A DNA stretch of 36,478 bases from Prevotellaceae bacterium UBA1726 (GTDB lineage Bacteria > Bacteroidota > Bacteroidia > Bacteroidales > Bacteroidaceae): the NCBI GenBank assembly GCA_002316005.1, contig DCIM01000029.1, positions 1 to 36,478 of the forward strand, in the 5' to 3' direction. This document shows, in pieces, positions 25,301-34,012 of this stretch (position 1 is the stretch's first letter; the number at the start of each line of letters is the position of its first letter). The position numbers and the translations under genes are program-made. The notes beneath the pieces are model-generated. The model did not search any database and was not told the origin of the DNA. It saw only the letters and a list, made by a program, of their open reading frames with translations.

Positions 25301-25507
25301 CGTTTGCAGGAAGTAAGTGTCAACTATCGTTGGAAGCACTCTTACCTCAGCAAGGTAGGTCTTTCTTCTGTCGATATTCAGCTCATGTGTGAGAACCTCG
25401 GTGTTTGGGATAGCGTTAAAATATATGACCCAGAGCAGGCAACTTCTTGTGGTAAGGCTTATCCAATCCCAGGCCGCTACTCTCTCCAGTTGCAACTCAA
25501 CTTCTAA
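22400..25507 (+). CDS. SusC-like TonB-dependent outer-membrane transporter
   Basis: A 1035-residue outer-membrane protein that imports oligosaccharides with TonB energy. After the signal peptide (ending VVMAQ) come the CarboxypepD_reg domain (28-103, DQNGEPIIGAYVTIKD), the DEVVVVGMGTQRK segment (109-119), the plug (about 120-235, ending YGSRGANGVVIVTTKRG) and the 22-strand barrel, with a terminal YSLQLQLNF strand. The CarboxypepD domain is typical of SusC/RagA. It is followed after 43 bases by its partner SusD. All parts look intact. Confidence 0.96.
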   Translation: MNRIYLSLLFVLALLLPQNVVMAQDKSTFAVVGDVVDQNGEPIIGAYVTIKDKPGVGAVTDIDGRFNIKVSMYDQISVTYVGYEAYNHRFTKKEDYLKITLQENTNDVDEVVVVGMGTQRKVSVAGAITTIDPGQLERPATNIVNTLAGRVAGVIGVQSSGEPGKNISEFWVRGIGTFGANSSALVLIDGLEGSLSQVEAADVESFSVLKDASATAIYGSRGANGVVIVTTKRGLEQKLRVTARANMTISQLKRLPEYLNATQYAELANEAAAASSMNPIYSQTDMDIIRYGLDSDLYPNVNWQDELLKTTSMQKTYFVSAQGGGSIARYYASLGMSNEESAYKMASDSPYKDGVGYNTYNYRMNLDINLTKSTKVYIGATSYLSVNKRPSMGKGYSNTSMTDWIWSSQAKTTPLRYPLRYSNGYLPASDDGDDISPYVLLNYTGTTKQQNFRNLVTLAVEQDFSFITKGLTAKMQGSLDTKSLLGESRYQMPALYLATGRNSQGDLLLSQRVNRVSVGYSSAASTWRKLYFDANVNYNRKFDEHSIGALLYYYMQDEMSTGASSSMSAIPRRYQSLSGRINYGYKDTYFIDANFGYTGSENFQPGRQYGFFPSMALAWIPTQYKFVQDALPWLSFLKLRGSYGIVGNDQIASSRFPYLTLISESTTGVGVWGGRGSLTESQVGADNLVWEKAKKMDFGMDLHLFKDKFTVTLDYFLDLRESIFQQRTQVPSYVGLVSMPYGNVGSMKSWGGDGNFEYFQKIGKSLNLTFRGNFTLSKNKIINWEEARQPYEYLERNGFANNVQRGYIALGLFKDQEEIDMSPSQFGTLRPGDIKYKDVNGDGKINSDDKVPLFAYSGVPQFMYGFGFSAEYKGWTLNVLFKGTGHNYFLYGGGDGNNFAGYMPFYSGSAGNVLSLVYNQENRWTSAEYSGDPSTENPNARFPRLYYGTNTNNTKPSTFWMGDARYLRLQEVSVNYRWKHSYLSKVGLSSVDIQLMCENLGVWDSVKIYDPEQATSCGKAYPIPGRYSLQLQLNF

Positions 25508-25550
25508 TGAAGGAAAAATGGTTTACTCCAATTAAATAAAGATAAAGCAA

Positions 25551-27557
25551 ATGAAAAGATTTATATATATTGCAATTGTAGTTTTCACAGCCCTTTCCTT
25601 TGGAGGTTGTAAGGACTATTTGAATGTAGACAGTTACTTTGCTGATACATTTCCTGAGGATTCAATCTTTGCCTCACAGGTGAACATTGAGCGCTATTAC
25701 AATGGTGCAACTGCTCTTCTCCCTACAGAAGGTATGCTTTGGCATTATGGAAGCACTCCTGGTGTTACAGGTTCTGATGAAGCAGTATCATGTGGTACTT
25801 GGAACGGAGGTTTCCTCGATATTCAGTTCTCTGGAACACAGTTGACACTTGATAAGATTAAAGCAGACGACATGGCAGGATGGTCATGGAACTTCAATAT
25901 GTGGCCAGAGTGCTATAAGATTATCCGTAAGTGCAACACTATTCTTCCTCATATCAACGATGTTCCTGACATGAACTCATTCCGTAAGATGGAGTTCCGC
26001 TCAGAGGTACGCTTCCTCCGTGCTTATGCTTACTATTGGATGCTTCGTAATCAGGGACCTATGATTCTCCTCGGCGATGAACTCCTTTCAAGTAATGAGA
26101 GTGCAGAGTACTATGAGAATGTTCGTTCTACAATGGATGAATGTGTTGACTATATCTGTACAGAGTTTGAGGAAGCAGCAGAAAATCTTCCTTTGGATCG
26201 TTCTGTTGATATGCTCGCTGCTCCAACCAAGGGTGCTGCGTTAGCACTTAGTGCTCGTATCCGTCTTGCTGCAGCAAGTCCTCTTTGGAATGGTGGTGAG
26301 GCTGCTCGCCGTTACTTCAGCGATTGGAAGCGTTCTTCTGATGGTGTGTTCTATGTTTCTCAGACTTACGATGAAGAAAAGTGGGCAAAGGCTGCCGCTG
26401 CAGCAAAGAAGGTTATGGACCTTGGCATCTACGACCTCTATACAGTTGAGGCTGACCAGTACACAGCAGAACTTCCTGCAAATGTACCTCATGAGAACTA
26501 TCCAAATGGTGCTGGTGGCATCGATCCTTATCGTTCTTATTCAGAGCAGTTCACAGGCGAGGCTGTTGCTGCTACAAACAAGGAACTTATCTGGGGAACA
26601 ACATCAGGTGTAGGCGGTCATCTCAGTTGGATATTCCCTCTCACACTTGGTGGTAGCAGTTGTGTAAGCGTTCCACAGCGAATGGTTGATTACTATTACA
26701 TGGTTGACGGAAAGGATATCAAGAATGCTTCTAAGGAGTATCCTTACAATAATCGTCCTTATGATCGCACTTGCATTGTTCAGCAGGATAAGATTCTCTC
26801 AAAGAACTACACTCTCAAGGCTGGCACATATGCCGCTTACGAGAACCGCGAACCTCGTTTCTATGCAAACATCGGTTTCTCTGGCCGTTTCTGGTATATG
26901 ACTTCTGCAAGTTCTGATACAGGTAAGCATGACCTTCAGGTTTTCTATCATAAGGGAGGTAACTGCGGTATGACTTCTGCAACAAATAATGTTTATAACA
27001 TTACTGGTTACACAGGAACAAAGTATGTACACCCTACAGATGCTTGTACTGGTAACTCTGCCCGCACAATCACCAAGACATTCCCAATCATCCGCTATGC
27101 AGAGATTCTTCTCTCTTATGCAGAGGCTCTCAACCATCTCACAAAGGAATGGAATATTGACGGCATAAAGGTGAGCCGCGATACAGAGGCTATCAAGAAG
27201 GCATTCAATCTTGTTCGTTATCGTGCTGGTCTTCCTGGACTTACCGATGAAGAACTCGCTACAGAGGCTTCATTCGAGCAGGTAGTGGAGCGTGAGCGTA
27301 CAATCGAACTCTTCCACGAAGGTCGTCGCTACTACGATGTTCGTCGTTGGGGTATCGTTGAAGATCTTGAGAAAGAACCTCTTCAGGGTCTCAATGTAAA
27401 TGTATCTGAGTGGGCAGGTTTCTATCAGCCAACAATCATTCAGTATTCAACCATCCGTGAGCGTGTATTCAAACCTAAAATGGTTCTCTTGCCTTTGGCA
27501 CTTGATGAACTCCGTAAGGTTCCTACACTTGACCAGAACCCTGGATGGGAAAAGTAA
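25551..27557 (+). CDS. SusD/RagB-like surface glycan-binding lipoprotein
   Basis: This 668-residue lipoprotein (FGGC, Cys 20) forms the lid of the SusC transporter and binds the glycan. The TPR-rich core is visible in YKIIRKCNTILPHIND and FRSEVRFLRAYAYYWMLRNQGPMIL (about 125-175). The conserved SusD C-terminal segment reads FEQVVERERTIELFHEGRRYYDVRRWG (about 580-606, written here as two overlapping family motifs ERTIELFHEGRRYYD and DVRRWG). It is longer than an average SusD (about 500-600), with extra sequence around 300-500. It directly follows SusC. Confidence 0.95.
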   Translation: MKRFIYIAIVVFTALSFGGCKDYLNVDSYFADTFPEDSIFASQVNIERYYNGATALLPTEGMLWHYGSTPGVTGSDEAVSCGTWNGGFLDIQFSGTQLTLDKIKADDMAGWSWNFNMWPECYKIIRKCNTILPHINDVPDMNSFRKMEFRSEVRFLRAYAYYWMLRNQGPMILLGDELLSSNESAEYYENVRSTMDECVDYICTEFEEAAENLPLDRSVDMLAAPTKGAALALSARIRLAAASPLWNGGEAARRYFSDWKRSSDGVFYVSQTYDEEKWAKAAAAAKKVMDLGIYDLYTVEADQYTAELPANVPHENYPNGAGGIDPYRSYSEQFTGEAVAATNKELIWGTTSGVGGHLSWIFPLTLGGSSCVSVPQRMVDYYYMVDGKDIKNASKEYPYNNRPYDRTCIVQQDKILSKNYTLKAGTYAAYENREPRFYANIGFSGRFWYMTSASSDTGKHDLQVFYHKGGNCGMTSATNNVYNITGYTGTKYVHPTDACTGNSARTITKTFPIIRYAEILLSYAEALNHLTKEWNIDGIKVSRDTEAIKKAFNLVRYRAGLPGLTDEELATEASFEQVVERERTIELFHEGRRYYDVRRWGIVEDLEKEPLQGLNVNVSEWAGFYQPTIIQYSTIRERVFKPKMVLLPLALDELRKVPTLDQNPGWEK

Positions 27558-27596
27558 TTTTAAGTCTTACCTGATACAAAAAATAAGAATAGAATT

Positions 27597-28601
27597 ATGA
27601 ATAAGTATATGAAGAAGATTCAGGCGGCATCGCTCGTAGTCATTGCAATGGCTGCACTCACAGCATGCGAGACCACCTTCTATGACGAGGAACAATATCG
27701 CAAGGAGATTTATATCGTAAGCGATGACAACAATATGTTTGGTCAAGAGTATAGTTTTGACGACAATTCTGTTGGCTATATCTCTATCTATGCAGGTGGC
27801 ACTACACCAATAGAAAAAGATGTCCAGGTTGAACTCGAGGTTTATTCTGACTATCTCCGTCAGTACAACCAGCGCGTTTATGGCGACAACTATGCTTCTT
27901 ACGCTCAGGAGCTCGATCCAGAGGACTACACCTTTGAGAGTATGACAGCTACACTAAAGGCAGGTTCTGAGAATCCATATGTAATGCTTCCTGTAAAGGT
28001 TAATGTGAAGAAACTCCTTACACAAGAGAAGTATTATATTCCTCTCCGAATCAAGTCTGTTTCTGACTATATGATTTCTACAAAGAAGCGTGAGGTTCTC
28101 TATCGTGTGTATATCAAGAACGATTATGCCACAACAAAGACAACCACTTACTATTCTATGCAGGGAACAGAGCAACAGAAGACTTACAGCGGAGGCGAAT
28201 GGGTTGACTATGACGCACTCCAGCCTGTAAACTCAACAAAGGTGTTCACTCCAATCTCAGAGCGAAGCATCCGTATGCTTCCTGGTACAAGTTACAGTAC
28301 AGACAACACTGTTGTGACAAACCAGTCGTTGACGGTTACTGTCCACCCTGATGAGTGGATTGATGTTCCTGTTTATGTGGAGGGCCTTCCTACAGGCGAG
28401 TTCATTAAGCGTCAGAAGGTGACTCTTGCTACATGGATAGAGTCAAGTAGCTCTGTTGTTGTGGAGGATGTTGAAGATCAGCTCAACTATTATGATCCTG
28501 AGACACAGACATTCACTCTCAACTATCGTTATATGCTCCCAGGTGGAAACTGGCACTTTATGAACGAGGTTCTCAAACCTCTTAGTATCACCAACAAATA
28601 A
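27597..28601 (+). CDS. SusE-position lipoprotein, BT_3987/DUF4361-like
   Basis: This 334-residue lipoprotein (LTAC, Cys 24) lies 39 bases after SusD. The N-terminal half looks like the BT_3987/DUF1735 Ig-like domain (EIYIVSDDNNMF, ISIYAGGTTPIEKDVQVELE, PVKVNVKKLLTQEKYYIPLRI). The C-terminal half, with WIDVPVYVEGLPTGEF and a final PGGNWHFMNEVLKP, resembles DUF4361. Such proteins are thought to be surface glycan-binding partners of SusC/D. The family call is by eye; the location and the lipobox are firm. Confidence 0.75.
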   Translation: MNKYMKKIQAASLVVIAMAALTACETTFYDEEQYRKEIYIVSDDNNMFGQEYSFDDNSVGYISIYAGGTTPIEKDVQVELEVYSDYLRQYNQRVYGDNYASYAQELDPEDYTFESMTATLKAGSENPYVMLPVKVNVKKLLTQEKYYIPLRIKSVSDYMISTKKREVLYRVYIKNDYATTKTTTYYSMQGTEQQKTYSGGEWVDYDALQPVNSTKVFTPISERSIRMLPGTSYSTDNTVVTNQSLTVTVHPDEWIDVPVYVEGLPTGEFIKRQKVTLATWIESSSSVVVEDVEDQLNYYDPETQTFTLNYRYMLPGGNWHFMNEVLKPLSITNK

Positions 28602-28612
28602 TCATGGTTATT

Positions 28613-29929
28613 ATGAAAGCAAAAAAACAATACTTGCTCATGGCTCTTGCGCTCATGGGTACTCTGACAGCCTGCAACGACTATGATCCTGTTGCTATTG
28701 GTTACGAAGAGGTAGAGACAACACCATCGTCTACAATAGCCGATCGCCCAGACCTTGACCCTTCATGGTTGATGTCTGAGGTAATCAATATCGGTCAGCA
28801 CGATAATAATGTGTTCGTTTATAACGATAATCTTCTCAATAGTGTCTTTGCCCAGAATCTCGGTTGGACCGGTGGTGATGTGCAGAGTTCTGTAAAGATG
28901 GATGATGGCAATATCCTTTTCGTTGTCCGTGATGCCTACTATGGTGTTGTAGATGCAGCGACACGCGCTCGTCTTAGCGGTAATATCGTTCGCAATTCAA
29001 TGCTCATCCTCAAGACCGATGGTGGCAATGTAAGCAATCCAAAGGCAGAAAACCTCATCAACCTCAATAAATATGTTCAAACCACTGACCCTTCAGCTTC
29101 TGGCTATTATGAAGGCGTTCCTTTCATGACTCATGCAAAGTCGCAGTATCACTACTGGCCTGGTGTTGCTACAGATTACAATGGACAGATCCAGGTTCAG
29201 ATGATTGCTTACCGTACAACACTACAGCGTCGTGATGCTTCTGATATCATTACTTATAGCAAGAATGGTTCTGTTGGTGAGGATTATCTTCAGGAGGTTG
29301 AAAAGAAGACTGCCTTCACAAACTATATTGCATACGATGATTGCCTCCTCAAGGACAATGATGGCCATAACTACCTCTATTGTGCTTATCAGCTCACTGG
29401 TGTGAATGGAGTCCTCGTGGCTCGTACGGCTTCTCATGATCTCAACTCAGAGTGGGAGTTCATGCTTATCAATACCAATGGTGAGCAGGAGTGGTCGAAG
29501 ACAATTCCTACTGCAACGGCAACATCTGCCAGTGAAGAGGCGCTCCGTTCAAATATGTTGGCCGACAATGGTTCTTGTCAGCATCCACAGGTATTCAAGA
29601 ATGGCGATTGGTACTATCTTGTTGCACAGTCTTATAGCAACAAGGCAGATGTCCGCATCTGGCGTTCTAAGACAGCCTATGGTCCATTCTCTGAACCAAA
29701 GACACTTTGTGTAATTCCTGAGTATGTTCAGAAGGCAGGCAACAAGTACTACAACTCACTCACTCGTGTGGCACTTCATCCTTCACTCTCTCGTAGTGGC
29801 GAGCTCGTGCTTTCTACATCCCAGACTGCTAATGCCGATGCAGATAATTTCACATTTGTAGGAAGTGCCGACTATTGTCGTCCTTATTTCTACAGAATAT
29901 ACAATTGGGAGCATTTATTTGCAGAATAA
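28613..29929 (+). CDS. Propeller-type lipoprotein (DUF5005/GH43-like fold)
   Basis: The last gene of the operon encodes about 438 residues with a lipobox (LTAC). Recurrent strand patterns suggest a five-bladed propeller of the DUF5005 or GH43/GH32-like kind: VKMDDGNILFVVRDAYYG, TRARLSGNIVRNSMLILK, HPQVFKNGDWYYLVAQSYS, VRIWRSKTAYGPFSEPKTL. The 'GPFSEP' wording is typical of glycan-acting propellers. I cannot assign a catalytic acid triad, so it may bind rather than cut. An ATG at 28604 would add three residues; I prefer MKAKKQ at 28613 as a cleaner lipoprotein start. A terminator follows. Confidence 0.7.
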   Translation: MKAKKQYLLMALALMGTLTACNDYDPVAIGYEEVETTPSSTIADRPDLDPSWLMSEVINIGQHDNNVFVYNDNLLNSVFAQNLGWTGGDVQSSVKMDDGNILFVVRDAYYGVVDAATRARLSGNIVRNSMLILKTDGGNVSNPKAENLINLNKYVQTTDPSASGYYEGVPFMTHAKSQYHYWPGVATDYNGQIQVQMIAYRTTLQRRDASDIITYSKNGSVGEDYLQEVEKKTAFTNYIAYDDCLLKDNDGHNYLYCAYQLTGVNGVLVARTASHDLNSEWEFMLINTNGEQEWSKTIPTATATSASEEALRSNMLADNGSCQHPQVFKNGDWYYLVAQSYSNKADVRIWRSKTAYGPFSEPKTLCVIPEYVQKAGNKYYNSLTRVALHPSLSRSGELVLSTSQTANADADNFTFVGSADYCRPYFYRIYNWEHLFAE

Positions 29930-29961
29930 TCCCAACGGTTGATTGGTTATTAAATTGTGAA

Positions 29962-29998
29962 GACTGCTGTGCCAACCTTGGTGCAGCAGTCTTTTTTA
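29962..29998 (+). terminator. Intrinsic terminator of the SusC/D operon
   Basis: GACTGCTG (29962-29969) pairs with CAGCAGTC (29984-29991), extended inward by G-T and G-C pairs, and is followed by a T run. Confidence 0.9.
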
Positions 29999-30018
29999 TA
30001 CCAAAATAAATTAATTTA

Positions 30019-30050
30019 TTTGGTTATCTCGCTCGTTTGTAGTAACTTTG
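30019..30050 (+). promoter_or_regulatory. Promoter of leuS
   Basis: TTTG at 30019-30022 and TAACTTTG at 30043-30050 with 20 bases between them. The leader to the ATG at 30075 is short. Confidence 0.75.
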
Positions 30051-30074
30051 CACCCAAATTTGTAAAAAAGAGAA

Positions 30075-32924
30075 ATGGAATACAATTTTAGAGACATCGA
30101 AAAGAAGTGGCAGAAGGCTTGGGTAGAGAACAAGACCTATCATGTCACAGAGAACAACGACAAGAAGAAATTCTATGTACTCAACATGTTCCCTTACCCA
30201 TCAGGTGCGGGTCTTCATGTTGGTCACCCACTCGGCTATATCGCCAGTGATATCTATGCTCGCTTCAAGCGACTCCAGGGCTACAATGTGCTCAATCCAA
30301 TGGGTTACGATGCTTACGGTCTTCCTGCAGAGCAGTATGCTATCCAGACAGGACAGCATCCAGAGGTAACAACAAACGCAAACATCGCTCGCTATCGTGA
30401 GCAGTTGGACAAAATCGGTTTCTGTTTCGACTGGGATCGCGAGGTTCGCACATGTGCTCCAGACTACTATCATTGGACACAGTGGGCATTCCAGAAGATG
30501 TTCAACTCTTATTTCTGCGTTTCTTGCCAGAAGGCACAGCCAATTGAGCAACTCGTTGCACACTTCGAGGAGAAGGGTACAGAAGGTTTGAATGTGGCTT
30601 GCTCAGAGGAACTCTCATTCACTGCTGACGAATGGAAGGCAATGGACGAGAAGCAAAAGTCGGATGTTCTCATGAACTACCGTATTGCTTTCATGGGCGA
30701 GACAATGGTAAACTGGTGTGCAGGTCTTGGTACAGTGCTTGCCAACGATGAGGTTGTTGATGGCGTGAGTGTTCGTGGCGGTTTCCCTGTAGAGCAGAAG
30801 AAGATGCGCCAGTGGTGCCTTCGTGTTTCTGCCTACTCACAGCGTCTGCTCGACGGACTTGAGACAATTCAGTGGAGTGACTCAATCAAAGAGACACAGA
30901 AGAACTGGATTGGCCGTTCTGAGGGTACAGAGGTGCTGATTAAGGTTGCCGACAGCGATGTTGACTTCACCATCTTCACCACTCGTGCAGATACAATGTT
31001 CGGTGTTACATTCTTCGTTCTTGCTCCAGAGTCTGAACTCGTTGATTTGGTTACAACTGCCGATCAGCGCGAGGCTGTTGACGAATATGTGAAGTATGTA
31101 AAGGGTCGTACAGAGCGTGAGCGTATGATTGACCACACCGTTACTGGTGTCTTCTCTGGTGCTTACGGTATCAACCCAATCACAGGCGACAAGTGTCCTA
31201 TCTATATTTCTGAGTATGTACTCGCAGGCTATGGTACAGGTGCTATTATGGCTGTACCTGCTCACGATTCCCGCGACTATGCTTTCGCTAAGCATTTCAA
31301 TCTCCCTATCATCCCACTCGTTGAGGGTGCAGATGTTTCAGAGGAGAGTTACGATGCAAAGGAAGGTATCGTGATGAACTCACCACGCGCTGAGGCTCCT
31401 GCTGTTTTATATGATGGTGAATCACTCAACCTCAACGGCAAGACCATCAAGGAGGCTATTGCTGCAACAAAGGTATTCGTCAAGGCACATAATCTTGGTC
31501 GTGTGAAGGTGAACTATCGTCTTCGCGATGCCATCTTCTCTCGTCAGCGTTATTGGGGCGAGCCATTCCCTGTATATTACAAGAATGGTGTTCCTACAAT
31601 GATTCCAGAGGAGTGCTTGCCAGTGGAGTTGCCACAGGTTGATAAGTTCCTCCCAACAGAGACAGGCGAACCACCACTCGGCAATGCTCAGGTTTGGGCT
31701 TGGGATGAAGTAAACCGTAAGATTGTTGACAAGGCTCTCATCGATGAGAAGACAATCTTCCCAATCGAACTTTACACAATGCCTGGTTTTGCGGGTTCTT
31801 CGGCTTACTATCTCCGTTATATGGACCCAACAAACGGCAATGCCCTCATCTCTGAGGAGGCTTCTGCTTACTGGCAGAATGTTGACCTCTATGTAGGTGG
31901 TTCAGAGCATGCAACAGGTCACCTCATCTATTCTCGTTTCTGGAACAAGTTCCTCTTCGACCTTGGTGTTTCAAAGAAGGAAGAGCCATTCCAGAAGTTG
32001 GTTAACCAGGGAATGATTCAGGGCCGTTCAAACTTCGTTTATCGTATTCAGGGAACAAACACCTTCGTTTCTCTTAACCTGAAGGATCAGTACGAGGTTA
32101 CTCCAATTCATGTTGATGTAAACATCGTGAAGAACGACATTCTTGATGTTGAGGCATTCAAGGCTTGGCGTCCTGAGTATAATGATGCAGAGTTCGTTCT
32201 TGAGGACGGACAGTATAAGTGCGGTTGGGCTATCGAGAAGATGTCTAAGTCAATGTTCAATGTTGTTAACCCAGATATGATTGTCGAGAACTATGGTGCT
32301 GACACTCTCCGTCTTTACGAGATGTTCCTCGGTCCTGTTGAGCAGTCAAAGCCTTGGGATACAAATGGTATTGATGGTTGCCACCGCTTCCTGAAGAAGT
32401 TCTGGGGTCTCTTCTGGGACCGTGACGACAACTTCACTGTTGATGCTTCTGAGCCAACAGCAGATAACCTCAAGTCACTCCACAAACTCATCAAGAAGGT
32501 GACAGCCGACATTGAGGCATTCTCTTACAATACTTCTATTTCTGCCTTCATGGTTGCTACAACCGAGTTGGCTCAGCAGAAGTGCCACTCACGCCAGATT
32601 CTCGAACCACTCGTAACACTCATTGCTCCTTTTGCTCCACATATCGCAGAGGAACTCTGGACTAACCTCGGCAACGAGACAAGTGTTTGTGACTCTGCAT
32701 GGCCTGAGTTCAACGAGAAGTTCCTTGTCGAGAGCACAGTGAAGATGCCTGTTCAGTTCAACGGTAAGGTTCGTTTCACACTCGATGTTCCTGCTGATGC
32801 CGATAAGGACGCTATTGCAGATATGGCAAAGAATTCTCCAATGGCGGCAAAGCATCTCGAGGGCAAGGAGATTGTGAAACTCGTTGTTGTTCCTGGTCGT
32901 ATCATCAACTTCGTTGTGAAGTAA
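30075..32924 (+). CDS. leuS: Leucyl-tRNA synthetase
   Basis: The 949-residue class I synthetase attaches leucine to tRNA-Leu in the cytoplasm. It has the HIGH motif in GLHVGHPLGYIASD (about 45-58). The editing domain is visible in TIFTTRADTMFGVTF and GTGAIMAVPAHDSRDYAFA (about 300-400). The KMSKS motif lies in IEKMSKSMFNVV (about 720). The anticodon-binding and C-terminal domains are complete. Expected length is about 860-950, so it is full length. It has its own promoter and a terminator at 32956-32998. Confidence 0.98.
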   Translation: MEYNFRDIEKKWQKAWVENKTYHVTENNDKKKFYVLNMFPYPSGAGLHVGHPLGYIASDIYARFKRLQGYNVLNPMGYDAYGLPAEQYAIQTGQHPEVTTNANIARYREQLDKIGFCFDWDREVRTCAPDYYHWTQWAFQKMFNSYFCVSCQKAQPIEQLVAHFEEKGTEGLNVACSEELSFTADEWKAMDEKQKSDVLMNYRIAFMGETMVNWCAGLGTVLANDEVVDGVSVRGGFPVEQKKMRQWCLRVSAYSQRLLDGLETIQWSDSIKETQKNWIGRSEGTEVLIKVADSDVDFTIFTTRADTMFGVTFFVLAPESELVDLVTTADQREAVDEYVKYVKGRTERERMIDHTVTGVFSGAYGINPITGDKCPIYISEYVLAGYGTGAIMAVPAHDSRDYAFAKHFNLPIIPLVEGADVSEESYDAKEGIVMNSPRAEAPAVLYDGESLNLNGKTIKEAIAATKVFVKAHNLGRVKVNYRLRDAIFSRQRYWGEPFPVYYKNGVPTMIPEECLPVELPQVDKFLPTETGEPPLGNAQVWAWDEVNRKIVDKALIDEKTIFPIELYTMPGFAGSSAYYLRYMDPTNGNALISEEASAYWQNVDLYVGGSEHATGHLIYSRFWNKFLFDLGVSKKEEPFQKLVNQGMIQGRSNFVYRIQGTNTFVSLNLKDQYEVTPIHVDVNIVKNDILDVEAFKAWRPEYNDAEFVLEDGQYKCGWAIEKMSKSMFNVVNPDMIVENYGADTLRLYEMFLGPVEQSKPWDTNGIDGCHRFLKKFWGLFWDRDDNFTVDASEPTADNLKSLHKLIKKVTADIEAFSYNTSISAFMVATTELAQQKCHSRQILEPLVTLIAPFAPHIAEELWTNLGNETSVCDSAWPEFNEKFLVESTVKMPVQFNGKVRFTLDVPADADKDAIADMAKNSPMAAKHLEGKEIVKLVVVPGRIINFVVK

Positions 32925-32955
32925 GACAATAAGAAATACAAATACATTATGAGAG

Positions 32956-32998
32956 AGAGTTTGGTGGACAATGCAGTCTGCCAAACTCTGTTTTTTTT
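32956..32998 (+). terminator. Intrinsic terminator between leuS and the yitT-like gene
   Basis: AGAGTTTGG (32956-32964) pairs with CCAAACTCT (32981-32989), with an inner GAC/GTC pairing, and eight T follow. It ends only 6 bases before the next start codon. Confidence 0.9.
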
Positions 32999-33004
32999 CA
33001 AGTT

Positions 33005-33949
33005 ATGATAAAATACTTCAAAGAAAAAGTCAACGAGAATGTCCTTACCACCGTTGCCGACTATGTCATCATCACTCTCGGTTTGGCAATCTACGCCTTT
33101 GGTTGGGGATTCTTCCTCCTGCCTTACAAGATGGTGTCTGGTGGTGTGACGGGTATTGCAGCGTTGGTGTTCTATGCCACTGGCATTCAGATTAGTTACA
33201 CCTATTTCATCATCAACTTCGCCCTTCTCGTTGTGGCGTTGAAGGTGTTGGGATTCCGATTCATGGTGAAGACCATCTATGCCATCTTTGCTTTGTCTCT
33301 GTTCCTCGAGATAATGCAGAACATTGTGACACAGCCTGATGGTACGATGTATCAGATTCTTGGCCCTAACGAGGATTTTATGTCGGTTATTCTTGGTGCC
33401 ATCTTCTCGGGTGTGGCTTTGGCGATAGTATTCCTGCGAAACGGTTCTACGGGTGGTACTGATATCGTGGCGGCTGTAGTGAACCACTATCGCGACATCT
33501 CGCTCGGACGAGTGCTTATCTTCGTAGATTTGTGTATCATCATGTCTTCATACACCATCTTCGAGGACTGGCGAAAGATAGTGTTCGGTCTTGTGCTGAT
33601 GGTTCTTGAGAACTTCACTCTCGACTATGTGATGAACTCCCGCCGAGAGTCTGTGCAGTTTCTCATCTTCTCGCGAAAGAGCAAGGATATCGCCCACGAG
33701 ATTGGTACAAAGATGCAGAGAGGTATTACCATTCTCGATGGCCATGGCTGGTATTCTGGTCGTGAGATGCAGGTGCTTTGTATTCTTGCCAAGAAGCGTG
33801 AGTCGGTGATGATGCTTCGTATCATCAAGCGCATCGACCCACAGGCGTTCGTTTCTGTAGGTGCTGTTAGTGGTGTCTATGGTGAAGGCTTCGACCCAAT
33901 CAAAGCCAAGCCACAGGAAAGAGAGTTGGATAAGATAGAACTTAAGTAA
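33005..33949 (+). CDS. YitT family membrane protein (DUF161 plus DUF2179)
   Basis: The 314-residue inner-membrane protein has about five or six hydrophobic helices (residues 15-200), including YAFGWGFFLLPYKMVSGGVTG and FLRNGSTGGTDIVAAVV, the paired DUF161 motifs. A soluble C-terminal DUF2179 domain follows (about 215-300, VLCILAKKRE). The transport role of the family is not settled. It begins 6 bases behind the leuS terminator, with no promoter or ribosome binding site of its own in between, so its expression must depend on readthrough or an internal promoter in leuS. Confidence 0.92.
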   Translation: MIKYFKEKVNENVLTTVADYVIITLGLAIYAFGWGFFLLPYKMVSGGVTGIAALVFYATGIQISYTYFIINFALLVVALKVLGFRFMVKTIYAIFALSLFLEIMQNIVTQPDGTMYQILGPNEDFMSVILGAIFSGVALAIVFLRNGSTGGTDIVAAVVNHYRDISLGRVLIFVDLCIIMSSYTIFEDWRKIVFGLVLMVLENFTLDYVMNSRRESVQFLIFSRKSKDIAHEIGTKMQRGITILDGHGWYSGREMQVLCILAKKRESVMMLRIIKRIDPQAFVSVGAVSGVYGEGFDPIKAKPQERELDKIELK

Positions 33950-33977
33950 GGTTTCAAGTTTCAGGTTTCAGTAAACA

Positions 33978-34012
33978 TAAATAATCCCCGCAAAATTTGC
34001 GGGGATTATTTA
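33978..34012. terminator. Bidirectional terminator between the yitT-like gene and ettA
   Basis: Perfect 17-bp arms (33978-33994 and 33996-34012) around one central base, with A/T runs at both ends, serving two convergent genes. The ettA stop codon begins right after it. Confidence 0.92.
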
